Origin: Eggerthella sp. CAG:298
GTDB lineage: Bacteria > Actinomycetota > Coriobacteriia > Coriobacteriales > Eggerthellaceae
DNA length: 20,449 nt
Direction of reading: 5' to 3'
Assembly (NCBI GenBank): GCA_000435675.1
Contig: FR895141.1
Span: 74,470 to 94,918, forward strand
The translations under genes were made by a program, and so were the position numbers. Below the pieces are notes generated by a model. It saw only the letters and a list, made by a program, of their open reading frames with translations, ran no database searches and was not told where the DNA came from. This document shows, in pieces, positions 1 to 7,117 of this stretch (the first letter of the stretch is position 1; the number at the start of each line of letters is the position of its first letter).

Positions 1-885
1 CGAGAACACGAGCGTGCCGAGCTGCGGCATGCGCGAAACACCATGGCGGAAGTTGAGCATCTTCACGAATTCCTTGAACTGCGGATCGCGCATCCTGCCA
101 ACGCCGAGACGCTTCATCTCTTCGATAGCGCGCGAAAAGCCATGGATCGTGGAATAGTCGAAGCGTATCTCGGGCGCTTTTTTCTTCTTCTTTTTCTTGC
201 CAGAAAGATCGATATGCGCGATCTTCGCACCCTTGAGGTTCGGCAGAGGGAACGCAGGCAGCTCGAGCGGCTCTTCGTCCGCTTCAGCTGTAGGGTTCGC
301 TTCCTTCTGTTCGGGTTCGATCGGCTCAGCCTTCACCTCTTCAGCGCGATCGGATGTTTCCGCTGTTGGCGCAGCATCGCTCTCATCTGAAGCGCTATCT
401 CTCTTGGAAGAGAGATCCAAGAACGAGAAGGGTGAAGGAACGTTGTCGTCTTCATAACGATAGAGCAGATCGGGCGGCAGATTGAACAGATCGTCGTTGA
501 TCATCTCAGCCATGTCTTCGATGGCTTCGCGCGAGAAGCCGAATTCTTCCAGGCGATCGAGCGCAACGTCTTGCAGCTGATCGGCCTTGCGCGAAAGCTC
601 CTCGGCTGAAACGAACGGCTTGAGCTTCTCGAAGATATATTCGGCAAGCGAGTGCTGGCGCGCATCGACGGCAAGATCCCATGCTGCACGCATGCCGTTC
701 ACGCTCTCTTCGCTCGGAACGATGTTCTCGAGGATGGATTGCTCGAAGGCCGCCAGGTACAGGTGGATACCGAGTATGCGATCGCCTGATTCGACCGCAT
801 ACTGCGCGCGCGAAAGGTAGTCATGCGAATCGCTGAAACTATGATCATGAGATGGGATGTTACCGAAGTTGGAATCTTCGTTCAT
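1..885 (-). CDS. Hypothetical protein, partial (C-terminus beyond left edge)
   Basis: An uninterrupted frame of 295 codons runs from an ATG at 885 off the left edge of the window, so the C-terminus is missing. I do not recognise the family. Residues 15-135 read as several amphipathic helices rich in Ala, Leu and Glu, perhaps a helical-repeat fold. Residues about 157-212 form an acidic, Ala/Pro/Glu-rich and probably disordered linker. A run of seven lysines follows at about 230-236, and then a more ordered basic segment containing FDYSTIHGF. No signal peptide or membrane segment is visible. An AAGGAA sequence lies 11 bases before the ATG, slightly far for a ribosome site. A sigma70-like promoter is at 940-968. 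The gene is probably transcribed on its own, because 263 bp separate it from the HAD gene on the same strand. That it is a real gene is fairly sure from the clean frame; its function is unknown. Confidence 0.7.
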   Translation of the reverse strand, partial: MNEDSNFGNIPSHDHSFSDSHDYLSRAQYAVESGDRILGIHLYLAAFEQSILENIVPSEESVNGMRAAWDLAVDARQHSLAEYIFEKLKPFVSAEELSRKADQLQDVALDRLEEFGFSREAIEDMAEMINDDLFNLPPDLLYRYEDDNVPSPFSFLDLSSKRDSASDESDAAPTAETSDRAEEVKAEPIEPEQKEANPTAEADEEPLELPAFPLPNLKGAKIAHIDLSGKKKKKKKAPEIRFDYSTIHGFSRAIEEMKRLGVGRMRDPQFKEFVKMLNFRHGVSRMPQLGTLVFS

Positions 886-1148
886 CTTCAATCACTTTCC
901 TTATGAGCAAAGCGGCGAGGGACACTGCCGCATTCAAGCATTAAAAACACCAAATGATGGATACTCAATGCTACTAAACGGGTAACATTTATTCAATTCT
1001 CTCTACGATTATTACAAGAAACGAGCAAATCGAGCGCGTAAGGGGGAACCGTTGCCAAGCCATTTCCCGGCCGAAGCCAAACGTTTTCATCGAGCGCCGA
1101 CTAGCGTCAATGAGCACCGAACGCCGACCATCACCGATCGAACGCCGA
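886..1148. other. Intergenic region between the HAD gene and the hypothetical gene
   Basis: These 263 bases hold the promoter at 940-968 and the decayed direct repeats from 1096 onward. No convincing hairpin followed by a U-tract is visible after the HAD stop codon on the minus strand. Open frames here lack ribosome sites and look like chance. Confidence 0.5.
940..968 (-). promoter_or_regulatory. Putative sigma70-type promoter of the partial hypothetical gene
   Basis: On the minus strand TTGAGT (963-968, 4 of 6 to the -35 consensus) is followed after exactly 17 bases by TTTAAT (940-945, 5 of 6 to the -10 consensus). It lies about 55 bp before the ATG at 885, in a locally AT-rich stretch. This is a sequence match only. 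Confidence 0.4.
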
Positions 1149-1170
1149 TCAGCGCCAATCGAGCACCTGC
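1096..1170. repeat. Imperfect direct repeats spanning the 3' end of the HAD gene
   Basis: Three head-to-tail units begin with GCCGA at 1096, 1123 and 1144. The first and third match at about 20 of 24 positions (GCCGACTAGCGTCAAT against GCCGATCAGCGCCAAT, each followed by GAGCACC after at most one extra base). The middle unit is shorter and more diverged. The third unit contains the last codons and TGA stop of the HAD gene, so the two downstream units look like decayed copies of the gene's 3' end. Confidence 0.55.
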
Positions 1171-2027
1171 CAGCCTTCCTTTTCCGCATGGTGCTGAAGA
1201 GTCGGTCCGGGCGTGACTGCAGCAGGGTGTTCGGAAGCCGCGAGCAACGGAGCATCTGAATAGTGATCGCCATAGGCATAGGCGAGCTTCCAGCTATCCT
1301 TCCCATAGATCTGATCAGCGTGCTCTTTGATCTGGCGGAGTTTTTCAGCGCCTTCAACGGGCTTGCCCTTCACTTCGCGCGTATAGCAGCCGTGCTCATC
1401 GAGCTTCATGTCGGTGGCAACGTGATGATCGTAAGGAATATCACGCTTGGCACGCACGATGATGGGATCGAACGTGGCAGAGACGATCCAGATATCACGC
1501 CCAGCAGCGATGTGCTCGCGCATGACTTGAAGCGCCTTGGGGCGAATGCGCGGCACGATCCATTCATCGTAGAACTTGTACATCTCCGCATCGGCTTCTT
1601 CTTCGGGCATGCCATCGAACGATGAGAACACCAAACTGCGCACCCATGCCTCGTTTTGCGGAAGATGCAGTTTGTACGCGATACCCCAGGTAAGGATGCG
1701 CAGAAGAACCGAGGTGCGCACCTGCCCTTTCTTCAGGAGATAGCGAACGAGCAGCACGGGGGAATTACCACTGATGCACGTGCCGTCGAAATCGAACACC
1801 GCTATCTCACGCGGAGCATCAGGTGAAGGCACAGCTCGATCATGGTCGCGCTCTGCCTTCAGCTGCGCAGCATCATCTACTGCCGATGGATTCACTGCCG
1901 AAGAAGGCTTCTGCGCCTCGAGTTCTGCTTCGGAGATGACCAAGCGGGCATTTTCGGATGACTTGCCCTTGATGAAGACAGCGACCCCTTCAGGCTTCGC
2001 TTCAATATGTTCTTCATTGTTCGCCAT
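1149..2027 (-). CDS. HAD superfamily phosphatase, subfamily IB (SerB-like)
   Basis: 292-residue cytoplasmic hydrolase of the haloacid dehalogenase superfamily, of the IB branch that includes phosphoserine phosphatases. Motif I is FDFDGT at 78-83, with the nucleophile Asp79 and the acid/base Asp81. Motif II is the serine in IVSAT, about 183. Lys229 is a candidate for motif III. GDHYSD at 253-258 is the metal-binding motif IV. The cap between motifs I and II fits the helical C1 type. A hydrophilic, Ala/Glu/Lys-rich stretch of about 70 residues precedes the core and is probably disordered; typical members start close to motif I. The ATG is 9 bp after the stop of the second ABC gene, with only a weak GAGG 16 bases upstream, so translation may depend on coupling. 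The gene is last in an exporter operon. The substrate cannot be told from sequence and could be a phospho-amino acid, phospholipid or other small phosphate ester. Confidence 0.85.
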   Translation of the reverse strand: MANNEEHIEAKPEGVAVFIKGKSSENARLVISEAELEAQKPSSAVNPSAVDDAAQLKAERDHDRAVPSPDAPREIAVFDFDGTCISGNSPVLLVRYLLKKGQVRTSVLLRILTWGIAYKLHLPQNEAWVRSLVFSSFDGMPEEEADAEMYKFYDEWIVPRIRPKALQVMREHIAAGRDIWIVSATFDPIIVRAKRDIPYDHHVATDMKLDEHGCYTREVKGKPVEGAEKLRQIKEHADQIYGKDSWKLAYAYGDHYSDAPLLAASEHPAAVTPGPTLQHHAEKEGWQVLDWR

Positions 2028-2036
2028 ACGCGTTGT

Positions 2037-3878
2037 CTAATCGTCCTCATCGATGCAATCAACAAATTGCGAGTTGTGGAGTTCGGCATAGAAGCCGTTC
2101 TGCGCGAGCAGCTCCTCGTGCGTGCCCTTCTCCACAATATCCCCCTCGCGAATAACAAGAATTATATCTGCTTGCCTGATCGTACTCAAACGATGAGCAA
2201 TAACGAAGCTCGTTCGTCCTTCGAGCGACTCGCGCATCGCTTTCTGCACGAGCACTTCGGTGTGCGTATCGATCGAAGAGGTTGCCTCGTCGAGCACGAT
2301 GATCGAAGGATTCGAGAGCATCGCGCGCGCAATAGTGAGCAGCTGGCGTTGACCTTGCGAGAGGTTCGTTCCGTCTTCCTTGATGATCGTGTCATAGCCA
2401 TCGGGCAGAAGCTCGATGAAATGATCGGCCTGCGCGAGCTTGGCGGCCAGGCGGATGTACTTCTCCTTCGGGTCTTTCGCGCCGTAGGCGATGTTCTCGC
2501 GGATCGTGCCCGAGAAGAGCCATGCGTCTTGAAGCACCATGCCGAAGTTGCTGCGCACATCGCTACGCGTATCGAGCGCGGTGTTCACACCATCGATCGT
2601 GATCGTGCCCGCATCGATATCGTAGAAGCGCATGAGCAGATTCACGAGCGTGGTCTTGCCCGCACCGGTCGGTCCCACGATCGCAACCATCTGTCCCGGT
2701 TCGACCTCAAGCGAGAAATCCTTGATGACCGGCTTTTGCGCATCGTAGCCGAAGCGCACGTGATCGAACTTGACCGCACCCTTGCAAGGCTTGGCGATCT
2801 GCGTGATGGTGGAAGGATCAGGCTCGCTCATCTCTTCTGCGTCAAGCACCTCGAAGACGCGCTCGGATGCGGCAAGCGTGGCCTGGATGGTGTTGGCGAT
2901 CGAAGCGATCTGCGTGATGGGCATCGTGAACTGACGCATGTACTGCACGAACGCCTGGATCTCGCCGACCGTGGCGATCCCGCCAGTGATGTAGAGCACG
3001 GCGCCGATGATGCAGACGAGCACGTAGCCCAAGTTGCCAATGAAGCCCATAACGGGACGGATCACGCCGGCAAGGAATTGCGCTTTCCATGCCTGCGCGA
3101 AGTATTCACCATTACGTGCGTTGAATTCATCGATAGCCGCATCTTCGCGCGTGAACGATTTCACTTCAGTATTGCCGCTGTACATCTCTTCGATGTGCGC
3201 GTTGAGCTTACCGAGCGCTTTTTGCTGACTCTTGAAGTAGCGCTGCGAACGCGTTGCGATACCCACCGTAGCCAGAAGCGAGAGCGGCAGCGTAGCGAAC
3301 GCGACGAGCGCCAAGATCCACGAGATCGAGAACATGAAGATGACCACAGAAACAAGCGTGACCACTGCCGAGATGATCTGCACGAGCGTTTCTTGCAAAG
3401 TAGAAGAGATGAGGTCGACATCGTTGGTGACGCGCGAGAGGATCTCTCCCTTAGGGCGGCCATCGTAATAGGAAAGCGGCACGCGATCGAGTTTCTCCTT
3501 CATATCGCGGCGCAAGCCATAGATGACTTCCTGAGTGACCTTCGCCATGATGAATTGGCAGATGAACTGACAGATCGAATAGGCCACGTAGAGCAGCACG
3601 AGCGTGAGAAGGACGCGGTTGAACGCGATGAAATCGAGCCCCCCGGTACCTGCCATCACGCGTTCGAAGGCGCTGAACACTTCCGTGGTCGCTTGACCGA
3701 GCACGAGCGGAGAGACCGTATTGCACAGCGTTCCTGCTACCGTGAAGACGAACACGATCACCAGAAGAGGAATGAACGGCTTCAAGCGCGCAACAAGACG
3801 ACGCAGGGTCTTCGAAGCGTTCTTCGGTTTTTCCTTGCGCCCTGCACCGTGAGGGCCGTGCGGTCCGTGTGGCGGCAT
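2037..3878 (-). CDS. ABC exporter half-transporter, catalytic (consensus-site) subunit
   Basis: 613-residue half-transporter with an N-terminal six-helix domain (about 35-335) and a C-terminal ATPase domain. Visible motifs are Walker A GPTGAGKT at 402-409, signature LSQGQ at 506-510, Walker B IIVLDEATSS with Asp530 and catalytic Glu531, and the H-loop IAHRLS with His562. The longest frame begins 12 codons earlier at 3914, but a strong AGGGGAGGTG sequence lies 6 bases before the ATG at 3878, which I take as the start. The gene begins one base after the stop of the preceding ABC gene. With Glu and His both present, this subunit should supply the hydrolysis residues. Its signature is non-canonical (LSQGQ in place of LSGGQ), as expected opposite a degenerate partner. 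The N-terminus MPPHGPHGPHG is a histidine-rich tail. The family includes multidrug, lipid and peptide exporters; the substrate is unknown. Confidence 0.93.
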   Translation of the reverse strand: MPPHGPHGPHGAGRKEKPKNASKTLRRLVARLKPFIPLLVIVFVFTVAGTLCNTVSPLVLGQATTEVFSAFERVMAGTGGLDFIAFNRVLLTLVLLYVAYSICQFICQFIMAKVTQEVIYGLRRDMKEKLDRVPLSYYDGRPKGEILSRVTNDVDLISSTLQETLVQIISAVVTLVSVVIFMFSISWILALVAFATLPLSLLATVGIATRSQRYFKSQQKALGKLNAHIEEMYSGNTEVKSFTREDAAIDEFNARNGEYFAQAWKAQFLAGVIRPVMGFIGNLGYVLVCIIGAVLYITGGIATVGEIQAFVQYMRQFTMPITQIASIANTIQATLAASERVFEVLDAEEMSEPDPSTITQIAKPCKGAVKFDHVRFGYDAQKPVIKDFSLEVEPGQMVAIVGPTGAGKTTLVNLLMRFYDIDAGTITIDGVNTALDTRSDVRSNFGMVLQDAWLFSGTIRENIAYGAKDPKEKYIRLAAKLAQADHFIELLPDGYDTIIKEDGTNLSQGQRQLLTIARAMLSNPSIIVLDEATSSIDTHTEVLVQKAMRESLEGRTSFVIAHRLSTIRQADIILVIREGDIVEKGTHEELLAQNGFYAELHNSQFVDCIDEDD

Positions 3879-3879
3879 G

Positions 3880-5739
3880 CTATTCACCTCCCCTATCATC
3901 TGCGGTGCTCGCATCTACCTGAACTCCTGAGGAGAGCTCTTCTTCCGAGAGTTGAGAGAGCGCGAGCTCGCGATAGGCCGGACACGACAAGAAGAGCTCA
4001 GCATGCGTTCCGCACGCTTCGATGGCTCCTGTTTCGTTCAGCAGGATGATCTGATCGGCACCAAGCGCCACGTTCACTCGCTGGGTTACGGTGAGAACGC
4101 TCTGCCCCTCAAGATGCTCCTCGATTCCCGCACGCACCCGCGCATCAGTCTTAAGATCGAGCGCCGAGAAGGAATCGTCGAAGATGTAGAGATCGGCCTT
4201 GCGCAAAAGGCCACGCGCAATAGCGATACGCTGACGCTGACCACCTGAAAGGTTGCCACCCCCCTGTGCGATCTCGAAATCAAGGCCACCTGCCTCTGGC
4301 GTGATGAATTCGGTGGCTTGCGCGATCTGCAACACCTGCCACAGCGCCTCATCGCTTGCATCGGGATCGGCGAAGCGCAGATTATCCGCCACCGTACCCG
4401 TGAACAGGAAGGACTTCTGTGGAGTGTAGGAAACGCGCGTGCGCAAGACGGAAAGCGGGATGTCCTTGATCGCAACGCCATCGAAATAGATCGTACCTGC
4501 ACTTGCATCATACATGCGCATGATGAGGTTGATCAGACTCGATTTGCCCGAACCCGTCGGTCCGATAAGAGCGGTGATCGTATTGGGCGCGAGCTCGAAG
4601 GCAAGATCGCTCAAGGCATCCTTCTTCGATTCGGGGTAACGGAAGCTCACATGATCCATCTTGAGGATCGGGACACTGCGCTTCTGAGCGGGCTGCACCG
4701 TGGTTTCTTCGGGGATATCAGCTCCGAGTGTTCGCAGCGCGCTATCTTCCGCGGTTTCTGGCAATGATGCCGGCACAGCGACATCCTCAATGGTCGATTC
4801 GGTCGAGAGCACAGCATTGATGCGCTCGGTTGCCGCTAGCGTTCGTGGCAGGATGGCGAAGATCATCGAGATCATCATGAGCGACATGAGGATGAGCGTC
4901 ACGTATTGCACGAGCGCCATGATCTCGCCCGCGGTGAGCGTGCCAACATCTATCTGCCCTGCACCGAAGTAATAGAGCGCCACGATGGTCAGGTTCACGA
5001 TGAACATGAGCAGCGGCATGACCGCACCCATCAGACGACCGACCTTGATGTAGGTATCCGCCAAGTCGCGATTGACCTTGCCGAAGCGCTTGCGCTCGAA
5101 GTCTTCCTTGTTGTACGCGCGAATCGCTCGGACGCCCTGCAGCTCTTCGCGCATGACGCGGTTCACCGCATCGATACGGCTCTGGAGCGAACGCAAGAGC
5201 GGCATGCTGATCTTCAAGAAAAGCGCAACGATGATGATAATGACCGGAATCGCCACGAAGATGAGCAGCGCCATTTCGGCATTCGTGAGAAACGCCATGA
5301 CCACCGCACCGATGAACATGACCGGGGTCATGACCGCCATGGTGATGAGCATCTGCAGGAATCGTTCGACCTGCTGGACATCGTTGGTGTTACGCGTGAT
5401 GAGCGTAGAGGCGCCGAAGGTCTCGAATTCCGCTAGAGAATAGCTCTGCACCTGCGAGAAGATGGCGGCGCGCACATCACGACCGAACCCCATAGCCGCC
5501 CGCGCCGCACAGAGCGCCGCGATGACCACGCATACTACCGAACCGATCGCCCAAGCCAACATCTCGAGACCACGCACGATCACGTAGTTCAAGTCTTTGT
5601 TGTAGATGCCCGTATCAACGATGCGCGCCATGATATCGGGCAGCTGAAGCTCGGCAACTACCTGCAAGAAGGTGAAGAGGATCGCAGCTAAGACAAGCCC
5701 GCCAAATGGCTTCAAGTATTTCTTGAACAGCTTGAACAA
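3880..5739 (-). CDS. ABC exporter half-transporter, degenerate-site subunit
   Basis: 619-residue half-transporter, first gene of the exporter operon. The membrane domain spans about residues 1-312 and the ATPase domain begins near 360. Walker A is GPTGSGKS at 393-400 and the signature is canonical LSGGQ at 497-501. The Walker B region reads LYIFDDSFSALD, so the catalytic glutamate is replaced by Asp522, and the H-loop histidine is replaced by Gln553 (VTQR). These are the hallmarks of the inactive ATP site in heterodimeric exporters, complementing the partner encoded next. A poorly conserved linker of about 40 residues joins the two domains. The longest frame starts at 5823, but AGGGAG lies 7 bases before a TTG at 5739, and starting there gives MFKLFKKYLKPF, the usual beginning of this family. 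I therefore choose TTG. The exported substrate is not evident. Confidence 0.92.
   Translation of the reverse strand: MFKLFKKYLKPFGGLVLAAILFTFLQVVAELQLPDIMARIVDTGIYNKDLNYVIVRGLEMLAWAIGSVVCVVIAALCAARAAMGFGRDVRAAIFSQVQSYSLAEFETFGASTLITRNTNDVQQVERFLQMLITMAVMTPVMFIGAVVMAFLTNAEMALLIFVAIPVIIIIVALFLKISMPLLRSLQSRIDAVNRVMREELQGVRAIRAYNKEDFERKRFGKVNRDLADTYIKVGRLMGAVMPLLMFIVNLTIVALYYFGAGQIDVGTLTAGEIMALVQYVTLILMSLMMISMIFAILPRTLAATERINAVLSTESTIEDVAVPASLPETAEDSALRTLGADIPEETTVQPAQKRSVPILKMDHVSFRYPESKKDALSDLAFELAPNTITALIGPTGSGKSSLINLIMRMYDASAGTIYFDGVAIKDIPLSVLRTRVSYTPQKSFLFTGTVADNLRFADPDASDEALWQVLQIAQATEFITPEAGGLDFEIAQGGGNLSGGQRQRIAIARGLLRKADLYIFDDSFSALDLKTDARVRAGIEEHLEGQSVLTVTQRVNVALGADQIILLNETGAIEACGTHAELFLSCPAYRELALSQLSEEELSSGVQVDASTADDRGGE
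3885..3894 (-). promoter_or_regulatory. Ribosome binding site fixing the start of the second ABC gene
   Basis: AGGGGAGGTG on the minus strand lies 6 bases before the ATG at 3878 and inside the last codons of the preceding gene. It favours this internal start over the upstream codon at 3914. Confidence 0.8.
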
Positions 5740-5746
5740 CGAATTT

Positions 5747-5752
5747 CTCCCT
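5747..5752 (-). promoter_or_regulatory. Ribosome binding site supporting a TTG start
   Basis: AGGGAG on the minus strand, 7 bases before TTG at 5739. It favours the shorter product over the 28-codon longer frame, whose extra N-terminus does not resemble an ABC exporter. Confidence 0.7.
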
Positions 5753-5943
5753 GGATTGCAAATCGGGCTGTTGAGGGCTGCGCGAAAAGCAGCTACAAAA
5801 CCATGCTCTCTAGGGTACACCAAAAGGTGCGGCTCTATTGAGACGAAGAGCCAATGGGGGCTCTTGTCATAAGAGCGTCATCTCGCATCTCGTTGCAGAT
5901 GACAGAGGCGATGAGCGCTGCTGCATTTTCCAAGCGCGTTCGG

Positions 5944-5949
5944 TACAAT
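5944..5949 (+). promoter_or_regulatory. Possible -10 element for the flavoprotein gene
   Basis: TACAAT matches the -10 consensus at 5 of 6 positions and lies about 45 bp before the ATG at 5995. No good -35 is found at the right distance, so the call is weak. AATAAT at 5953-5958 is an alternative. Confidence 0.25.
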
Positions 5950-5994
5950 CCTAATAATGTAAGCGATATCCACACGCCACAAAAAGGGGTTACG

Positions 5995-6510
5995 ATGTTC
6001 AGACCAATGCGCAGAAGCAAACAGCAGCTTCCTCACGAAGAAGCACTCGCTATCCTGCAAGAAGGAAGCACGGGCATCCTCGCTCTTTCTGGTGACGATG
6101 GCTATCCTTACCTTGTCCCGCTCAACTACCTCTATGTTGTAGCCGATGGGCCTGAAGCGCTCGGCAAGGTCTACTTCCATTCTGCAAAAGCAGGTCACAA
6201 GATCGATGCGATCGAGCGCGATCCCAAAGCAAGTTTCTGCGTGATCGCAGACGATACGGTGCTTCCCGACAAATACTCCACCGCCTACAAAAGCGTTATC
6301 GCGTTCGGTACGGTTCACCTTATTGAAGGGGATCTGGCGCATAAGGCGCTTTTCGATCTAGGCGACAAGTACAACCCTCATCACGAAGACCGTACGCTCG
6401 AAGAGGTCAATTCCGCCGAAGACCGCTGCGCCATGATCGAATTCACGATCGAGCACCTTACGGGCAAGGAATCGCACTCCTATCGCAAGCAGCGCGAGCA
6501 ACAAGAATAG
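5995..6510 (+). CDS. Pyridoxamine 5'-phosphate oxidase-like flavoprotein (NimA-related)
   Basis: 171-residue protein of the FMN-binding split-barrel fold. It begins MFRPMRRSKQQL and continues with the typical GILALSGDDGYPYLVPLNY strand pair, then KVYFHSAKAGHKID, the segment that in relatives lines the flavin site, and ASFCVIADD. This group includes the nitroimidazole reductase NimA and many uncharacterised oxidoreductases. It is shorter than true PdxH and is not expected to make pyridoxal phosphate. The upstream in-frame ATG at 5854 would add 47 residues unlike the family. AAGGGG lies 5 bases before the ATG at 5995, so I use that start. The gene is alone on its strand, divergent from the ABC operon and convergent with the acetyltransferase 23 bp away. 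Likely cytoplasmic; substrate unknown. Confidence 0.85.
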   Translation: MFRPMRRSKQQLPHEEALAILQEGSTGILALSGDDGYPYLVPLNYLYVVADGPEALGKVYFHSAKAGHKIDAIERDPKASFCVIADDTVLPDKYSTAYKSVIAFGTVHLIEGDLAHKALFDLGDKYNPHHEDRTLEEVNSAEDRCAMIEFTIEHLTGKESHSYRKQREQQE

Positions 6511-6533
6511 CCCGATGTGCAGTACTCCTTATC

Positions 6534-7109
6534 CTAGCTGTCAAGTTCGACTTGCTTGATGAACTTGGCAGGCACTCCACCCACGACGGTCATGGCCTCA
6601 ACATCCTTATTGACCACTGCACCTGCCGCAACGATCGCTCCATCGCCGATAGTGACTCCTGGCAAGATGGTCGCATTCGACCCTATCCACACGTCATTTC
6701 CGATATGCACAGGAGCAGGCAGCGTATCGCCTCTATGCGCAGGATCGTTGCCATGGTTCAAGGTCGCGATCACGACATTATGCCCGATCAGCGCACGGTC
6801 TCCTATGAAGACGCCTCCTTGATCTTGAAATTTGCAACCGCTGTTTATGAAGCAATTCCTACCAAGATGGATGTTCTTCCCGCAGTCGGAATTGAAGGGA
6901 GGAAAGAGCGCAAATCCATCAGGCACTGGTCGCCCCATCAATTCCCCCATAAGAGCAGTGAGCTCTTCGGGGGTATGATATCCGCTATTCATCTCAGCAC
7001 AGACACGAATGGCCTCTTGCGATACTTCATGCATAACCAAATGAGCATCAGATCCGCCCACGACGCGCTCGCCTCGATCGAGCATGGCGAAGAATTCTTC
7101 TCGTTCCAC
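6534..7109 (-). CDS. Sugar O-acetyltransferase of the maltose/galactoside (Maa/LacA/NodL) family
   Basis: 191-residue acyltransferase that would transfer acetyl from acetyl-CoA to a hydroxyl of a sugar or related molecule. An N-terminal helical domain (about 1-60) precedes a left-handed beta-helix built of hexapeptide repeats, including IGDRALIGHNVVI and VHIGNDVWIGSNATILPGVTIGDG. ATLNH with the catalytic His119 and the closing VVGGVPAKFIK are typical of the family, and the length is normal. The start is GTG at 7109, preceded by AGGA 6 bases away. The gene begins 8 bp after the stop of the alpha/beta hydrolase gene on the same strand, so the two form an operon, probably under the divergent LysR regulator. 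The natural acceptor is unknown; these enzymes are often promiscuous. Confidence 0.9.
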   Translation of the reverse strand: MEREEFFAMLDRGERVVGGSDAHLVMHEVSQEAIRVCAEMNSGYHTPEELTALMGELMGRPVPDGFALFPPFNSDCGKNIHLGRNCFINSGCKFQDQGGVFIGDRALIGHNVVIATLNHGNDPAHRGDTLPAPVHIGNDVWIGSNATILPGVTIGDGAIVAAGAVVNKDVEAMTVVGGVPAKFIKQVELDS

Positions 7110-7117
7110 GACAGTTC

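Larger units (their letters stand above)
5740..5994. other. Divergent intergenic region rich in inverted repeats
   Basis: This 255-bp region separates the divergent ABC operon and flavoprotein gene. GGCTCT (5831-5836), AAGAGCC (5846-5852), GGCTCTT (5859-5865) and AAGAGC (5871-5876) can pair as 1:2, 2:3 or 3:4, so the hairpins exclude one another. A further dyad, GTCATCT (5877-5883) with AGATGAC (5897-5903), lies beside them. They could be operator half-sites or a leader RNA that switches structure. No strong promoter for the ABC operon could be picked out. Confidence 0.5.

Noticed and set aside
1096..1170. A CRISPR-like array
   Set aside because: The units are contiguous, with no spacers, and diverged; they fit duplication of a gene end.
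989..1357. Open frame on the minus strand spanning the end of the HAD gene
   Set aside because: It overlaps the HAD coding region in another frame and extends only into the decayed repeats.
2007..4049. A 680-codon open frame on the plus strand opposite the ABC genes
   Set aside because: It is the antisense shadow of two clearly recognisable ABC transporter genes. Its product is rich in Arg, His, Asp and Glu with no domain, which is typical of reverse-strand frames in GC-rich genes.
5740..5994. A T-box or known riboswitch before the ABC operon
   Set aside because: I found no T-box sequence or other conserved aptamer core. Only simple dyads are visible, which I report as an open finding.
6511..6533. 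A shared terminator between the two convergent genes
   Set aside because: The 23 bases between the stop codons contain no stem of useful length.
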